64,000 bases of DNA from Streptomyces cinnamoneus (lineage in GTDB: Bacteria; Actinomycetota; Actinomycetes; Streptomycetales; Streptomycetaceae): NCBI RefSeq assembly GCF_014650495.1, contig NZ_BMVB01000022.1, positions 1 through 64,000 of the forward strand, written 5' to 3'. Shown here piece after piece: positions 35,313 to 43,235 of the stretch. The notes below the pieces were generated by a model, which saw only the letters and a program-made list of their open reading frames with translations, was not told where the DNA came from and ran no database searches. The translations under genes and the position numbers were made by a program. Each line of letters opens with the position of its first letter. The stretch's first letter is position 1.

Positions 35313-35359
35313 CCAACGGGCCGGGCCCCGCCGTCGGACGGCGGGGCCCGGCCCGTTGG
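35313..35359. terminator. Bidirectional terminator between glpX and the Wbl gene
   Basis: A perfect 20-bp stem or longer: 35313-35332 (CCAACGGGCCGGGCCCCGCC) with its complement at 35340-35359, 7-nt loop. It serves both convergent genes. Confidence 0.85.
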
Positions 35360-35383
35360 TAACAGTCGGCGAACGGCGGGCGC

Positions 35384-35782
35384 TCAGCCCGCCGCGGCGA
35401 TGCGCGTGGCACGCTGCAGCTCGGCCTCGCGCCGCCGTCGGCGGGCGAGCACGACGCGGCGCTCGGCAGCGGTGAGCCCGCCCCAGACGCCGTACGGCTC
35501 GGGCTGCAACAGCGCGTGCTCCCGGCACTCGACCATGACCGGGCAGCGGGCGCAGACGCGCTTGGCGGCCTCCTCGCGCGAAAGACGGGCGGCCGTGGGT
35601 TCCTTTGATGGTGCGAAGAAGAGCCCGGCTTCATCCCGGCGGCACACCGCCTCCGAATGCCAGGGGCCGGCCTGTTCCCGAGCGGAAATCCGCTGGGACG
35701 GTACGGCGGCTTCCTGCAGGGGCTGATGCGGTAGCAGCACGGTCCACTCCTGACGACGGCTTTGCTTGGCCGATTGAGTCAC
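35384..35782 (-). CDS. WhiB-like (Wbl) iron-sulfur regulator
   Basis: This is a 132-residue Wbl protein. The four cluster cysteines are in AVCRRDEAGLFF and KRVCARCPVMVEC (C-x2-C-x5-C), followed by the GVWGG turn (YGVWGGLTAAER) and a basic DNA-binding helix VVLARRRRREAELQR. Wbl proteins bind a 4Fe-4S cluster that senses NO or O2 and act with the principal sigma factor. The N-terminal extension of about 45 residues is longer than in WhiB or WhiD. I used GTG 35782; a TTG at 35845 would add 21 residues rich in Cys/Arg. Which of the S. coelicolor Wbl set it matches I cannot say with certainty. Confidence 0.93.
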   Translation of the reverse strand: MTQSAKQSRRQEWTVLLPHQPLQEAAVPSQRISAREQAGPWHSEAVCRRDEAGLFFAPSKEPTAARLSREEAAKRVCARCPVMVECREHALLQPEPYGVWGGLTAAERRVVLARRRRREAELQRATRIAAAG

Positions 35783-35920
35783 CTTTGCCCGCCTCGACGT
35801 GCACGGCCATTCGCACCCGCAGCCGTACGAGAGACGATGCACCAAGCTTTACCCGCTGTGCGCGAGCTTATTCACACCGTTGCCATGAGCGGAATGCCGT
35901 CGGTTGCCGTGAGGTTACGG

Positions 35921-36616
35921 TCAGTTGGCCGCCCGCAGGTTCTTCAGCCGCTTGCCCCGCCTGGGACGCGCCTCGACGCCGCCGAAGAAGGCGAAACCCG
36001 CGACCACGACGACGGGTGCCTCCGGGTCGGGGGCCTCGCCGGTCTTCACGTCGAAGCCCCCGAAGACGCCGGTGCCCGTGCAGCGCACGGAGATGTTTTC
36101 CGGGAGCTTGATGTCGACGCCGCCGAAGACGGCGCAGGCATTGATGACGACCTCCCGCTGCTCGAATACCGCCTCGGTCAGGTCGATCTCGACCCCGCCG
36201 AACAGCGCGAATGCGTTCATGCGCGGCCGCACCCGCCACCTCCCCTTGCGGGTGGCACCACCGAAAACGGCGACCAGATTCTCGGCCGCACCCATCCCGG
36301 GGCGCACGGAGGCGTCGTACGGGCGCACGGGGGCAGGTCCGGCGGCGGACGGCCGCCCCGTCGGCAGATCGTGCACCAGCGGCTCCAGTTCGCCGTGCGT
36401 CCTGGCCTCGTAGACCGCTCCGATCCGCTCGGCGTGCTCCTCGGTCGTCAGCCGCCCCTCCGCCAGGGCCTCGCGCAGGATCTCGGCGGTCCGGTCGCGG
36501 TCGGCGTCGGAGGCGCGCAGCGCGGCTCCCGCGGCCCCTGCGGCCGGCGCCGTGGCGGCCTTGGTCAGCGAGACGCGCTCTTCGGGTGATGGTGATGACT
36601 TGTCCACTGCATCCAC
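35921..36616 (-). CDS. DUF1707 and LiaF-like domain protein
   Basis: This is a 231-residue cytoplasmic protein. The DUF1707 domain lies at about 32-85 (ALRASDADRDRTAEILREAL, then AEGRLTTEEHAERIGAVYEA), the SHOCT-like short domain common in actinobacteria. After a Pro-rich linker comes a beta-rich LiaF/DUF2154-like region of repeated FGGV motifs (VAVFGGATRKG, FALFGGVEIDLTEAV, CAVFGGVDIKLPENI, FGGFDVKTGE). Such proteins are linked to cell-envelope stress. It starts with GTG 36616 (GTG 36607 possible); TACTCT lies 6-11 nt before it, which could make the mRNA leaderless. Confidence 0.88.
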   Translation of the reverse strand: MDAVDKSSPSPEERVSLTKAATAPAAGAAGAALRASDADRDRTAEILREALAEGRLTTEEHAERIGAVYEARTHGELEPLVHDLPTGRPSAAGPAPVRPYDASVRPGMGAAENLVAVFGGATRKGRWRVRPRMNAFALFGGVEIDLTEAVFEQREVVINACAVFGGVDIKLPENISVRCTGTGVFGGFDVKTGEAPDPEAPVVVVAGFAFFGGVEARPRRGKRLKNLRAAN

Positions 36617-36777
36617 AGCAGCAGAGTAGCCAAACGCGATAGATCGCGATAGTGGCGCGTGGCCGGGTCACGTACTGAGCCTTACCTCACAAACCCACCG
36701 GCCTCCGGGCGGCCTACCCTGGTTGACGCCGCCGAGGAAGCCGGCAACGAAATCCGCAGAGTGAGGGAAACGCCGCG

Positions 36778-38457
36778 ATGTCTGCCCAGTCCGCCCGCTC
36801 AGAGTTCGCCTACACGGACCTCCTGCCCCTGGGCGAGGACGACACTCCGTACCGTCTGGTCACCTCCGAGGGCGTGTCCACCTTCGAGGCCGACGGCCGC
36901 ACCTTCCTGAAGGTGGAGCCCGAGGCGCTGCGGAAGCTGGCCGCCGAGGCGATGCACGACATCTCGCACTACCTGCGCCCGGCACACCTCGCCCAGCTGC
37001 GCAGGATCCTCGACGACCCCGAGGCGTCCCCGAACGACCGCTTCGTCGCCCTGGACCTGCTGAAGAACGCCAACATCGCCGCCGCCGGCGTGCTGCCGAT
37101 GTGCCAGGACACCGGCACGGCGATCGTCATGGGCAAGCGCGGTCAGAACGTGCTGACCGAGGGCGAGGACGAGAAGGCCCTCTCGCACGGCATCTTCGAC
37201 GCCTACACCCAGCTCAACCTGCGCTACTCGCAGATGGCCCCGCTCACCATGTGGGACGAGAAGAACACCGGCTCCAACCTGCCCGCGCAGATCGAGCTGT
37301 ACGCGACCGACGGCGGCGCCTACAAGTTCCTCTTCATGGCCAAGGGCGGCGGCTCGGCCAACAAGTCCTTCCTCTTCCAGGAGACGAAGGCGGTCCTCAA
37401 CGAGACCTCCATGATGAAGTTCCTGGAGGAGAAGATCCGTTCGCTGGGCACGGCCGCCTGCCCGCCGTACCACCTGGCGATCGTCGTCGGCGGCACGAGC
37501 GCCGAGTTCGCGCTCAAGACCGCCAAGTACGCCTCCGCGCACTACCTCGACGAGCTGCCGGAGGAGGGCTCCCCGCTGGGCCACGGCTTCCGCGACAAGG
37601 AGCTGGAGGAGAAGGTCTTCGAGCTCACGCAGACGATCGGCATCGGCGCGCAGTTCGGCGGCAAGTACTTCTGCCACGACGTCCGCGTCGTCCGCCTGCC
37701 GCGCCACGGCGCGTCCTGCCCGGTCGCCATCGCCGTCTCCTGCTCCGCCGACCGCCAGGCACTGGCGAAGATCACCCCCGAGGGCGTCTTCCTGGAGCAG
37801 CTGGAGAAGGACCCGGCGCGCTTCCTGCCGGAGACGACGGACGAGCACCTGGAGTCGGAGGGCGACGTCGTCCGGATCGACCTCAACCGCCCGATGGACG
37901 AGATCCTCGCCGAGCTGACCAAGTACCCGGTCAAGACCCGCCTTTCGCTGACCGGCCCGCTGGTCGTCGCGCGCGACATCGCCCACGCGAAGATCAAGGA
38001 GCGGCTGGACGCGGGCGAGGAGATGCCGCAGTACCTCAAGGACCACCCGGTCTATTACGCCGGCCCGGCCAAGACCCCCGAGGGCTACGCCTCCGGCTCC
38101 TTCGGCCCCACCACGGCCGGCCGCATGGACTCCTACGTCGAGCAGTTCCAGGCCGCGGGCGGCTCGAAGGTCATGCTCGCCAAGGGCAACCGCAGCAAGC
38201 AGGTCACGGACGCGTGCGGCACCCACGGCGGCTTCTACCTCGGCTCGATCGGCGGCCCGGCGGCGCGCCTGGCCCAGGACTGCATCAAGAAGGTCGAGGT
38301 CGTCGAGTACGAGGAGCTCGGCATGGAGGCGGTCTGGAAGATCGAGGTCGAGGACTTCCCGGCGTTCATCGTCGTGGACGACAAGGGCAACGACTTCTTC
38401 GTGGACCCCGCCCCGGCGCCGACGTTCACGTCGATCCCGGTGCGCGGCGGTAACTGA
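36778..38457 (+). CDS. Fumarate hydratase class I (iron-sulfur)
   Basis: This is a 559-residue oxygen-sensitive fumarase interconverting fumarate and malate with a 4Fe-4S cluster. Cys109 in LPMCQDTGTAIVMGKRG is the first cluster ligand; other conserved cysteines are in KYFCHDVRVVRLPRHGASC. The C-terminal beta domain has KTPEGYASGSFGPTTAGRMD and DACGTHGGFYLGSIGG. The ATG has a GAGGG element about 10 nt upstream. It ends at a strong hairpin. The unrelated class II fumarase FumC is encoded only 1.8 kb away. Confidence 0.96.
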   Translation: MSAQSARSEFAYTDLLPLGEDDTPYRLVTSEGVSTFEADGRTFLKVEPEALRKLAAEAMHDISHYLRPAHLAQLRRILDDPEASPNDRFVALDLLKNANIAAAGVLPMCQDTGTAIVMGKRGQNVLTEGEDEKALSHGIFDAYTQLNLRYSQMAPLTMWDEKNTGSNLPAQIELYATDGGAYKFLFMAKGGGSANKSFLFQETKAVLNETSMMKFLEEKIRSLGTAACPPYHLAIVVGGTSAEFALKTAKYASAHYLDELPEEGSPLGHGFRDKELEEKVFELTQTIGIGAQFGGKYFCHDVRVVRLPRHGASCPVAIAVSCSADRQALAKITPEGVFLEQLEKDPARFLPETTDEHLESEGDVVRIDLNRPMDEILAELTKYPVKTRLSLTGPLVVARDIAHAKIKERLDAGEEMPQYLKDHPVYYAGPAKTPEGYASGSFGPTTAGRMDSYVEQFQAAGGSKVMLAKGNRSKQVTDACGTHGGFYLGSIGGPAARLAQDCIKKVEVVEYEELGMEAVWKIEVEDFPAFIVVDDKGNDFFVDPAPAPTFTSIPVRGGN

Positions 38458-38480
38458 CGGGGCTCCGCCCCGGACCCCGG

Positions 38481-38528
38481 TCCTCGATCGCCGGACGGGC
38501 TGATTTCAGCCCGGCCGGCGATCGAGGA
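38481..38528 (+). terminator. Terminator of the class I fumarase gene
   Basis: Two stacked stems: TCCTCGATCGCCGG (38481-38494) with CCGGCGATCGAGGA (38515-38528), enclosing CGGGCTGA/TCAGCCCG with a TT loop. It is 23 nt after the stop codon. Confidence 0.85.
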
Positions 38529-38598
38529 CACCGCGCGCAGCGCGGCCGGGGGCCCGGGGGCCCGCCCCGGAAGAAACGGTGAAAGGGCGGGTCGGGGG

Positions 38599-40122
38599 CT
38601 ACGCGAAGCGCTGTGACGCCGAGCCGTCACACTTCTGCAGGCGCACGGGATCCTTCGCCGACGCGAGCGTCAGACACAGGTCCTGCGCCGAAGCGGGACG
38701 GAACGTGCCACCGTTCAGTACGAACCGCTGGTTCGCCCCACCATGGCAGTTCCACAGCCCCACCGCCGCCCCGGCCCGATACGCACCGCCCGGCACGTCC
38801 ACGCACCGGTCGTGCGTCAGCCCGCTGTGCAGCGACCCCCGCTGCCCGTCGAACCACCACTGCTGGTTCCGGCTCCCGGAGCACGGCCAGCCGCCCACCT
38901 GCGTCCCGTTGGCGGAGGCCGCCCCGTAGGCGTCCACGCAGGAGCCCGTCGCCGCGCTCTTCAGCGGCCGGAAGGCGTCGTCCCAGCCGCCCTTGTACAG
39001 CACGGGCTTTCCGGTGCTCGCCGGGTCGGCGCAGCCGGCCTGTCCGTAGCCCGACTGGTACAGCTGGGTCAGGCAGGACGCGAACGCGCCGTGCCCGCGG
39101 GCGTTGGGGTGGAAGGACTGCCGCACGGAGTTCTCGTTCGGCGGGATCGGGTTGGTCAGGTCGATGTACAGGCCGCGGGCCCAGGTGTCCTCCATGCACA
39201 CCTCGTGGCCGTGGAAGAGGCGCGAGTTGTCGAGGAAGAGGGCGCCGGTGTCGCGCGCGACGCGTGCCATCCCCCGCTCGAACGCGGGCACCGCGACGTT
39301 CCGTCCCCACGCCGAGTCCGACGTGTGGCCGACGCAGCCGCCGGGGATCTTGCCGGGGAAGTCGGGGTTGTCCTCGAAGTCGGGTCCGATGGGGCTCGGG
39401 TAGCCCATGACGACGAGCTTGTAGTCGGCGTCGGCGTAGCCCGCGTCCGTCATGACCTTGCGCAGGTCCCGTACGGTCTGCTCGACCTTGGGCACCAGCC
39501 CGTCGACGCGCGCCTGCCAGCCGGGGGCGTACTTCGGCTCGCAGGGGCCCTGCAGCGTCAGGTAGCGGGTGACGCAGTCGGTCATCACGGGGCCGAACTG
39601 CAGGTCGTCGTTGGCACCGGCCACCAGCAGCACCATCTTGACGCGCGTGTTGCGGGCCTTGACGGCGAGGTTGTCGCTCTGGACGAGCTCGTCCGCGTAC
39701 TGCTTGCTGCCGCCGATGCGGATGTTGACGGTGGACGCGCCGGAGCAGGCGACGTTGTAGGTGACGTCGGCGGGGATGGCGGTGCGGTGGATGGCCGCGT
39801 CGGGCGAGCGGTGGCACCAGTTGGTGGGGCCGTTCGTGCCCGGTTCGTACGTGCCGACGCCCTCGCCGGAGATCTCGCTGTCGCCGAGGGAGACGAGCGA
39901 GGTCTTGCGCTCCGCCAGGGGGCGCTGGGCGGGGTCCCCGTAGAGCTTCTGGGCCTCGGCGGCGCGGATCGCCTCCAGTTCGGGGGTCAGCGGGGCGGTG
40001 GTGGCGGCCCCGGTGCGGGGCGCCGCCTGGGCGGTGGGGCCGGTGGCGGCGGTTCCGGCCAGCGCCGCGGCGAAGGCCGCGAGGGCGGCGAGGGAACATC
40101 GCAGGGTGGGTCTGCGTGTCAT
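38599..40122 (-). CDS. Secreted SGNH/GDSL hydrolase with C-terminal ricin-type lectin domain
   Basis: This is a 507-residue secreted esterase/lipase-like enzyme. A signal peptide (1-34, cleavage after AQAA) is followed by the SGNH domain: block I SLGDSEISGEG (nucleophile Ser82), block III VAGANDDLQFG, block V SFHPNARGHGAFA. A C-terminal ricin-B/CBM13 beta-trefoil starts near residue 385, with repeats ending in QQWWF and NQRF. The lectin part suggests attack on ester groups of a polysaccharide. GGGGAGA precedes the ATG. It is divergent from fumC. Confidence 0.93.
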   Translation of the reverse strand: MTRRPTLRCSLAALAAFAAALAGTAATGPTAQAAPRTGAATTAPLTPELEAIRAAEAQKLYGDPAQRPLAERKTSLVSLGDSEISGEGVGTYEPGTNGPTNWCHRSPDAAIHRTAIPADVTYNVACSGASTVNIRIGGSKQYADELVQSDNLAVKARNTRVKMVLLVAGANDDLQFGPVMTDCVTRYLTLQGPCEPKYAPGWQARVDGLVPKVEQTVRDLRKVMTDAGYADADYKLVVMGYPSPIGPDFEDNPDFPGKIPGGCVGHTSDSAWGRNVAVPAFERGMARVARDTGALFLDNSRLFHGHEVCMEDTWARGLYIDLTNPIPPNENSVRQSFHPNARGHGAFASCLTQLYQSGYGQAGCADPASTGKPVLYKGGWDDAFRPLKSAATGSCVDAYGAASANGTQVGGWPCSGSRNQQWWFDGQRGSLHSGLTHDRCVDVPGGAYRAGAAVGLWNCHGGANQRFVLNGGTFRPASAQDLCLTLASAKDPVRLQKCDGSASQRFA

Positions 40123-40196
40123 GGAGTCTCCCCGAGTTCAGTTGTTACCCGCGGTATTTACTAGGCGGTAGTGCCTTTTGGGAACACGTTGAACGA

Positions 40197-40215
40197 GACA
40201 AACGCTGTGTTTGTC
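40197..40215 (+). promoter_or_regulatory. Stem-loop immediately before the fumC ribosome site
   Basis: GACAAAC (40197-40203) and GTTTGTC (40209-40215) form a 7-bp stem with a GCTGT loop, ending at the base before AGGAGG. It could be an operator or a translation-control hairpin. Confidence 0.4.
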
Positions 40216-40230
40216 AGGAGGTAGAAAACG

Positions 40231-41625
40231 ATGACCGAGAGTGGGCAGGACCGGATCGAACACGATTCGATGGGGGAGGTGCGCGTCCCGGGCCACGCCA
40301 AGTGGCGTGCACAGACCCAGCGGGCGGTGGAGAACTTCCCCATCAGCGGGCAGCGCCTGGAGCGCGCGCACATCGCGGCGCTGGGCCACATCAAGGCCGC
40401 CGCGGCGACGGTGAACGCGGGCCTGGGCGTGCTCGACGAGGATGTGGCGGCCGCCGTCGTCGCCGCGGCGGGCGAGGTCGTCGAGGGCCGCTGGGACGAC
40501 CACTTCCCCGTCGACGTCTTCCAGACCGGCTCGGGCACGTCCTCGAACATGAATGCCAACGAGGTCATCGCCACCCTGGCCACCGAGCGCCTGGGCCGCC
40601 CGGTCCACCCCAACGACCACGTCAACGCCAGCCAGTCGTCCAACGACGTCTTCCCGTCCTCCATCCACATCGCGGCCACCGCCGCCGTCACCGGTGACCT
40701 GGTCCCGGCGCTGGAGCACCTGGCGGCGGCCCTGGAGCGCAAGGCCGGGGAGTTCGCGGAGGTCGTCAAGTCCGGCCGTACGCACCTGATGGACGCCACG
40801 CCCGTGACCCTGGGCCAGGAGTTCGGCGGCTACGCCGCCCAGGTCCGCTACGGCATCGAGCGGTTGCGCGCCTCCCTGCCCCGGCTCGCCGAACTGCCCC
40901 TGGGCGGAACGGCCGTGGGCACGGGCATCAACACCCCGCCCGGCTTCTCCGCCGCCGTCATCGCCGAGGTCGCACGGGCCACCGGGCTGCCGCTGACCGA
41001 GGCCCGCGACCACTTCGAGGCGCAGGGCGCGCGCGACGGGCTGGTGGAGACCAGCGGGCAGCTGCGCACCATCGCCGTCGGCCTCACCAAGATCGCCAAC
41101 GATCTGCGCTGGATGGGCTCCGGCCCGCGCACCGGCCTCGCCGAGATCAACCTGCCCGACCTCCAGCCGGGCTCCTCGATCATGCCGGGCAAGGTCAACC
41201 CGGTCATCTGCGAGGCCGTGCTGATGGTCGCCGCGCAGGTCACGGGCAACGACGCGACGGTCGCCACCGCGGGCGCCGCCGGCAACTTCGAGCTCAACGT
41301 GATGCTGCCGGTGATGGCGAAGAACCTCCTGGAGTCCGTGCGGCTGCTCGCCAACGCCTCCCGGCTGCTGGCGGACCGCACCGTCGACGGCATCACCGCC
41401 AACGCCGAACGGGCCCGCGAGTACGCGGAGTCCTCGCCGTCCGTCGTCACCCCGCTGAACCGTTACATCGGCTACGAGGAGGCCGCGAAGGTGGCCAAGA
41501 GGTCCCTCGCCGAGCGGAAGACGATCCGTGAGGTGGTCCTCGAATCGGGTTACGTGGACCGTGGGCTGCTGACGCGGGAGCAGCTCGACGAGGCCCTGGA
41601 CGTCCTGCGCATGACGCGTCCGTGA
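40231..41625 (+). CDS. fumC: Fumarate hydratase class II
   Basis: This is a 464-residue oxygen-stable fumarase of the aspartase/fumarase superfamily. The conserved regions are FQTGSGTSSNMNANEVIA, NDHVNASQSSNDVFPSSIH, SGRTHLMDATPVTLGQE and the signature GSSIMPGKVNP with the catalytic Ser. A perfect AGGAGGT sits 8 nt before the ATG. It is divergent from the SGNH hydrolase and followed 80 bp later by DUF402. The presence of both fumarase classes lets malate formation continue when oxidants or iron limitation disable the class I enzyme. Confidence 0.97.
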   Translation: MTESGQDRIEHDSMGEVRVPGHAKWRAQTQRAVENFPISGQRLERAHIAALGHIKAAAATVNAGLGVLDEDVAAAVVAAAGEVVEGRWDDHFPVDVFQTGSGTSSNMNANEVIATLATERLGRPVHPNDHVNASQSSNDVFPSSIHIAATAAVTGDLVPALEHLAAALERKAGEFAEVVKSGRTHLMDATPVTLGQEFGGYAAQVRYGIERLRASLPRLAELPLGGTAVGTGINTPPGFSAAVIAEVARATGLPLTEARDHFEAQGARDGLVETSGQLRTIAVGLTKIANDLRWMGSGPRTGLAEINLPDLQPGSSIMPGKVNPVICEAVLMVAAQVTGNDATVATAGAAGNFELNVMLPVMAKNLLESVRLLANASRLLADRTVDGITANAERAREYAESSPSVVTPLNRYIGYEEAAKVAKRSLAERKTIREVVLESGYVDRGLLTREQLDEALDVLRMTRP

Positions 41626-41705
41626 CCCCCGGCGTGCGCCGCTGGACCGTACCTTTGCGGCGCACGTCACGGCGCATCCGTGACACGGGCACCTAAGATC
41701 TGCGC

Positions 41706-42404
41706 ATGGCAGCGGAGACGAGGGATTCGACAGGAACGGCGGCAGGCGAGCACTGGGCTCCGGGGGACCACATCCTCTGGCGCTACCGCGGCAACGCCCG
41801 GCCCCGTTCCGCGCGCAGCATCCACATCTGCCGCCCCGTCACCGTCGTGCAGGACACCCGCGAGCTGCTCGCCGTCTGGATGGCCCCGGGCACCGACTGC
41901 GTCAAACCGCTGCTCGCCGACGGCACTCCCGTCCACCGCGAGCCCCTCGCCACGCGCTACACCAAGCCCCGGACCACCGAGGTCACCCGCTGGTTCGGGC
42001 CCGGCGTGCTCAAGCTCGCGCGGCCCGGCGAACCCTGGTCGGTCTGGCTCTTCTGGGACCTCGACTGGCGCTTCAGGAACTGGTACGTGAACCTTGAGGA
42101 ACCGCTCGTGCGCTGGGCCGGCGGCGTCGACTCCGAGGACCACTTCCTGGACATCGCCGTCTACCCCGACCGCAGTTGGGAGTGGAAGGACGAGGACGAG
42201 TTCGCGCAGGCACAGCAGGCCGGCCTGATGACCGCCGCCCAGGCCGAGGACGTGCGGGCCGCCGGGCGCGCCGCCGTCGAGCTGATCGAGCGCTGGGGCG
42301 CGCCCTTCACCGACGGCTGGGAGAGCTGGCGGCCCGACCCGGCGTGGACGGTGCCGGCGCTGCCCGACGACTGGGACCGCACGCCGGCGCGCATCGGGGC
42401 GTGA
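41706..42404 (+). CDS. DUF402-domain protein
   Basis: This is a 232-residue cytoplasmic protein of the DUF402 family (FomD-like fold). Characteristic is the series GDHILWRYRGNARP, ARPGEPWSVWLFWDLDWRF, NWYVNLEEPLVRWAGGVDSE and DHFLDIAVYPDRSWEWKDED, which carry the acidic metal-binding residues. Members are nucleotide or pyrophosphate hydrolases; the substrate here is unknown. The start is ATG 41706. Confidence 0.9.
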   Translation: MAAETRDSTGTAAGEHWAPGDHILWRYRGNARPRSARSIHICRPVTVVQDTRELLAVWMAPGTDCVKPLLADGTPVHREPLATRYTKPRTTEVTRWFGPGVLKLARPGEPWSVWLFWDLDWRFRNWYVNLEEPLVRWAGGVDSEDHFLDIAVYPDRSWEWKDEDEFAQAQQAGLMTAAQAEDVRAAGRAAVELIERWGAPFTDGWESWRPDPAWTVPALPDDWDRTPARIGA

Positions 42405-42519
42405 ACGGGGGCGCCAACCGCTTGCCGGTCCCCCGCCGGACAACCGTAGGATCGGCCTCCGCGATACTGCACAGCACGGCACGATGAAGGACAGTCACAG
42501 TCACAGGAAGGGCGGAGCC

Positions 42520-43194
42520 GTGAGCGGTGACGATCAGCGGGACTACGACGGTTACGCCCTCTTAGGGCTGGACCGCAGCGGCCAGGCCGAGGCGTTCGAC
42601 GCCATCGGCGACCGCTACGACGAGGCGTTCCCGCACAAGGAGGGCCAGCTCGCGGCCGGCGCCTGGCTGTCCGCCGCGCTGCCGCCCGGCTCCCGCATCC
42701 TCGACGTCGGCTGCGGCACCGGTCTGCCGACCGCCCGTCAGCTCGTGGAGGCCGGCCACACGGTCGTCGGCAACGACCTCTCCCCCGGCATGCTGGACCT
42801 GGCCCGCCACCACGTGCCGGAGGCCACCTTCCACCTGGGCGACCTCGCCGGTCTGCGCGACGGTCACCTGGGCACCTTCGACGGCATCACCGCCTTCTTC
42901 GCCCTGCTGATGCTGCCGCGTCCGGAGATCCCGCACGCGCTGCGGATGCTGCACGACCTGCTCAGACCCGGGGGGCTGCTGGCGCTCTCGATGGTCGAGG
43001 CGGACGTGGACGACTACGCGATCCCGTTCCTGGGCAGCACGATCCGGGTATCGGGTTACCTGCGGGACGAATTGCGCCAGGTCGTGCGCGACGCGGGATT
43101 CGACATCGCCGGGGAGAGCTCGCTGGCGTACGCCCCGGCGAGTACGGACGTACCACCCGAGATCCAGCTCTTCCTCAACCTGCGCCGCGCCTGA
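42520..43194 (+). CDS. Class I SAM-dependent methyltransferase
   Basis: This is a 224-residue methyltransferase with a Rossmann fold. Motif I is ILDVGCGTGLPTARQLVEAG, motif II VGNDLSPGMLDLA, and a post-motif LHDLLRPGGLLALSM. The acceptor is unknown. I chose GTG 42520, with GGAAGG 8 nt upstream; an ATG at 42484 would add 12 His/Lys-rich residues without a ribosome site. It lies 40 bp upstream of the PP2C gene in the same direction, so the two could be co-transcribed, although no functional link is apparent. Confidence 0.88.
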   Translation: MSGDDQRDYDGYALLGLDRSGQAEAFDAIGDRYDEAFPHKEGQLAAGAWLSAALPPGSRILDVGCGTGLPTARQLVEAGHTVVGNDLSPGMLDLARHHVPEATFHLGDLAGLRDGHLGTFDGITAFFALLMLPRPEIPHALRMLHDLLRPGGLLALSMVEADVDDYAIPFLGSTIRVSGYLRDELRQVVRDAGFDIAGESSLAYAPASTDVPPEIQLFLNLRRA

Positions 43195-43235
43195 CCGCGT
43201 GTGTGCGCACGGCCCCGACGGATGGAACCCCACGC

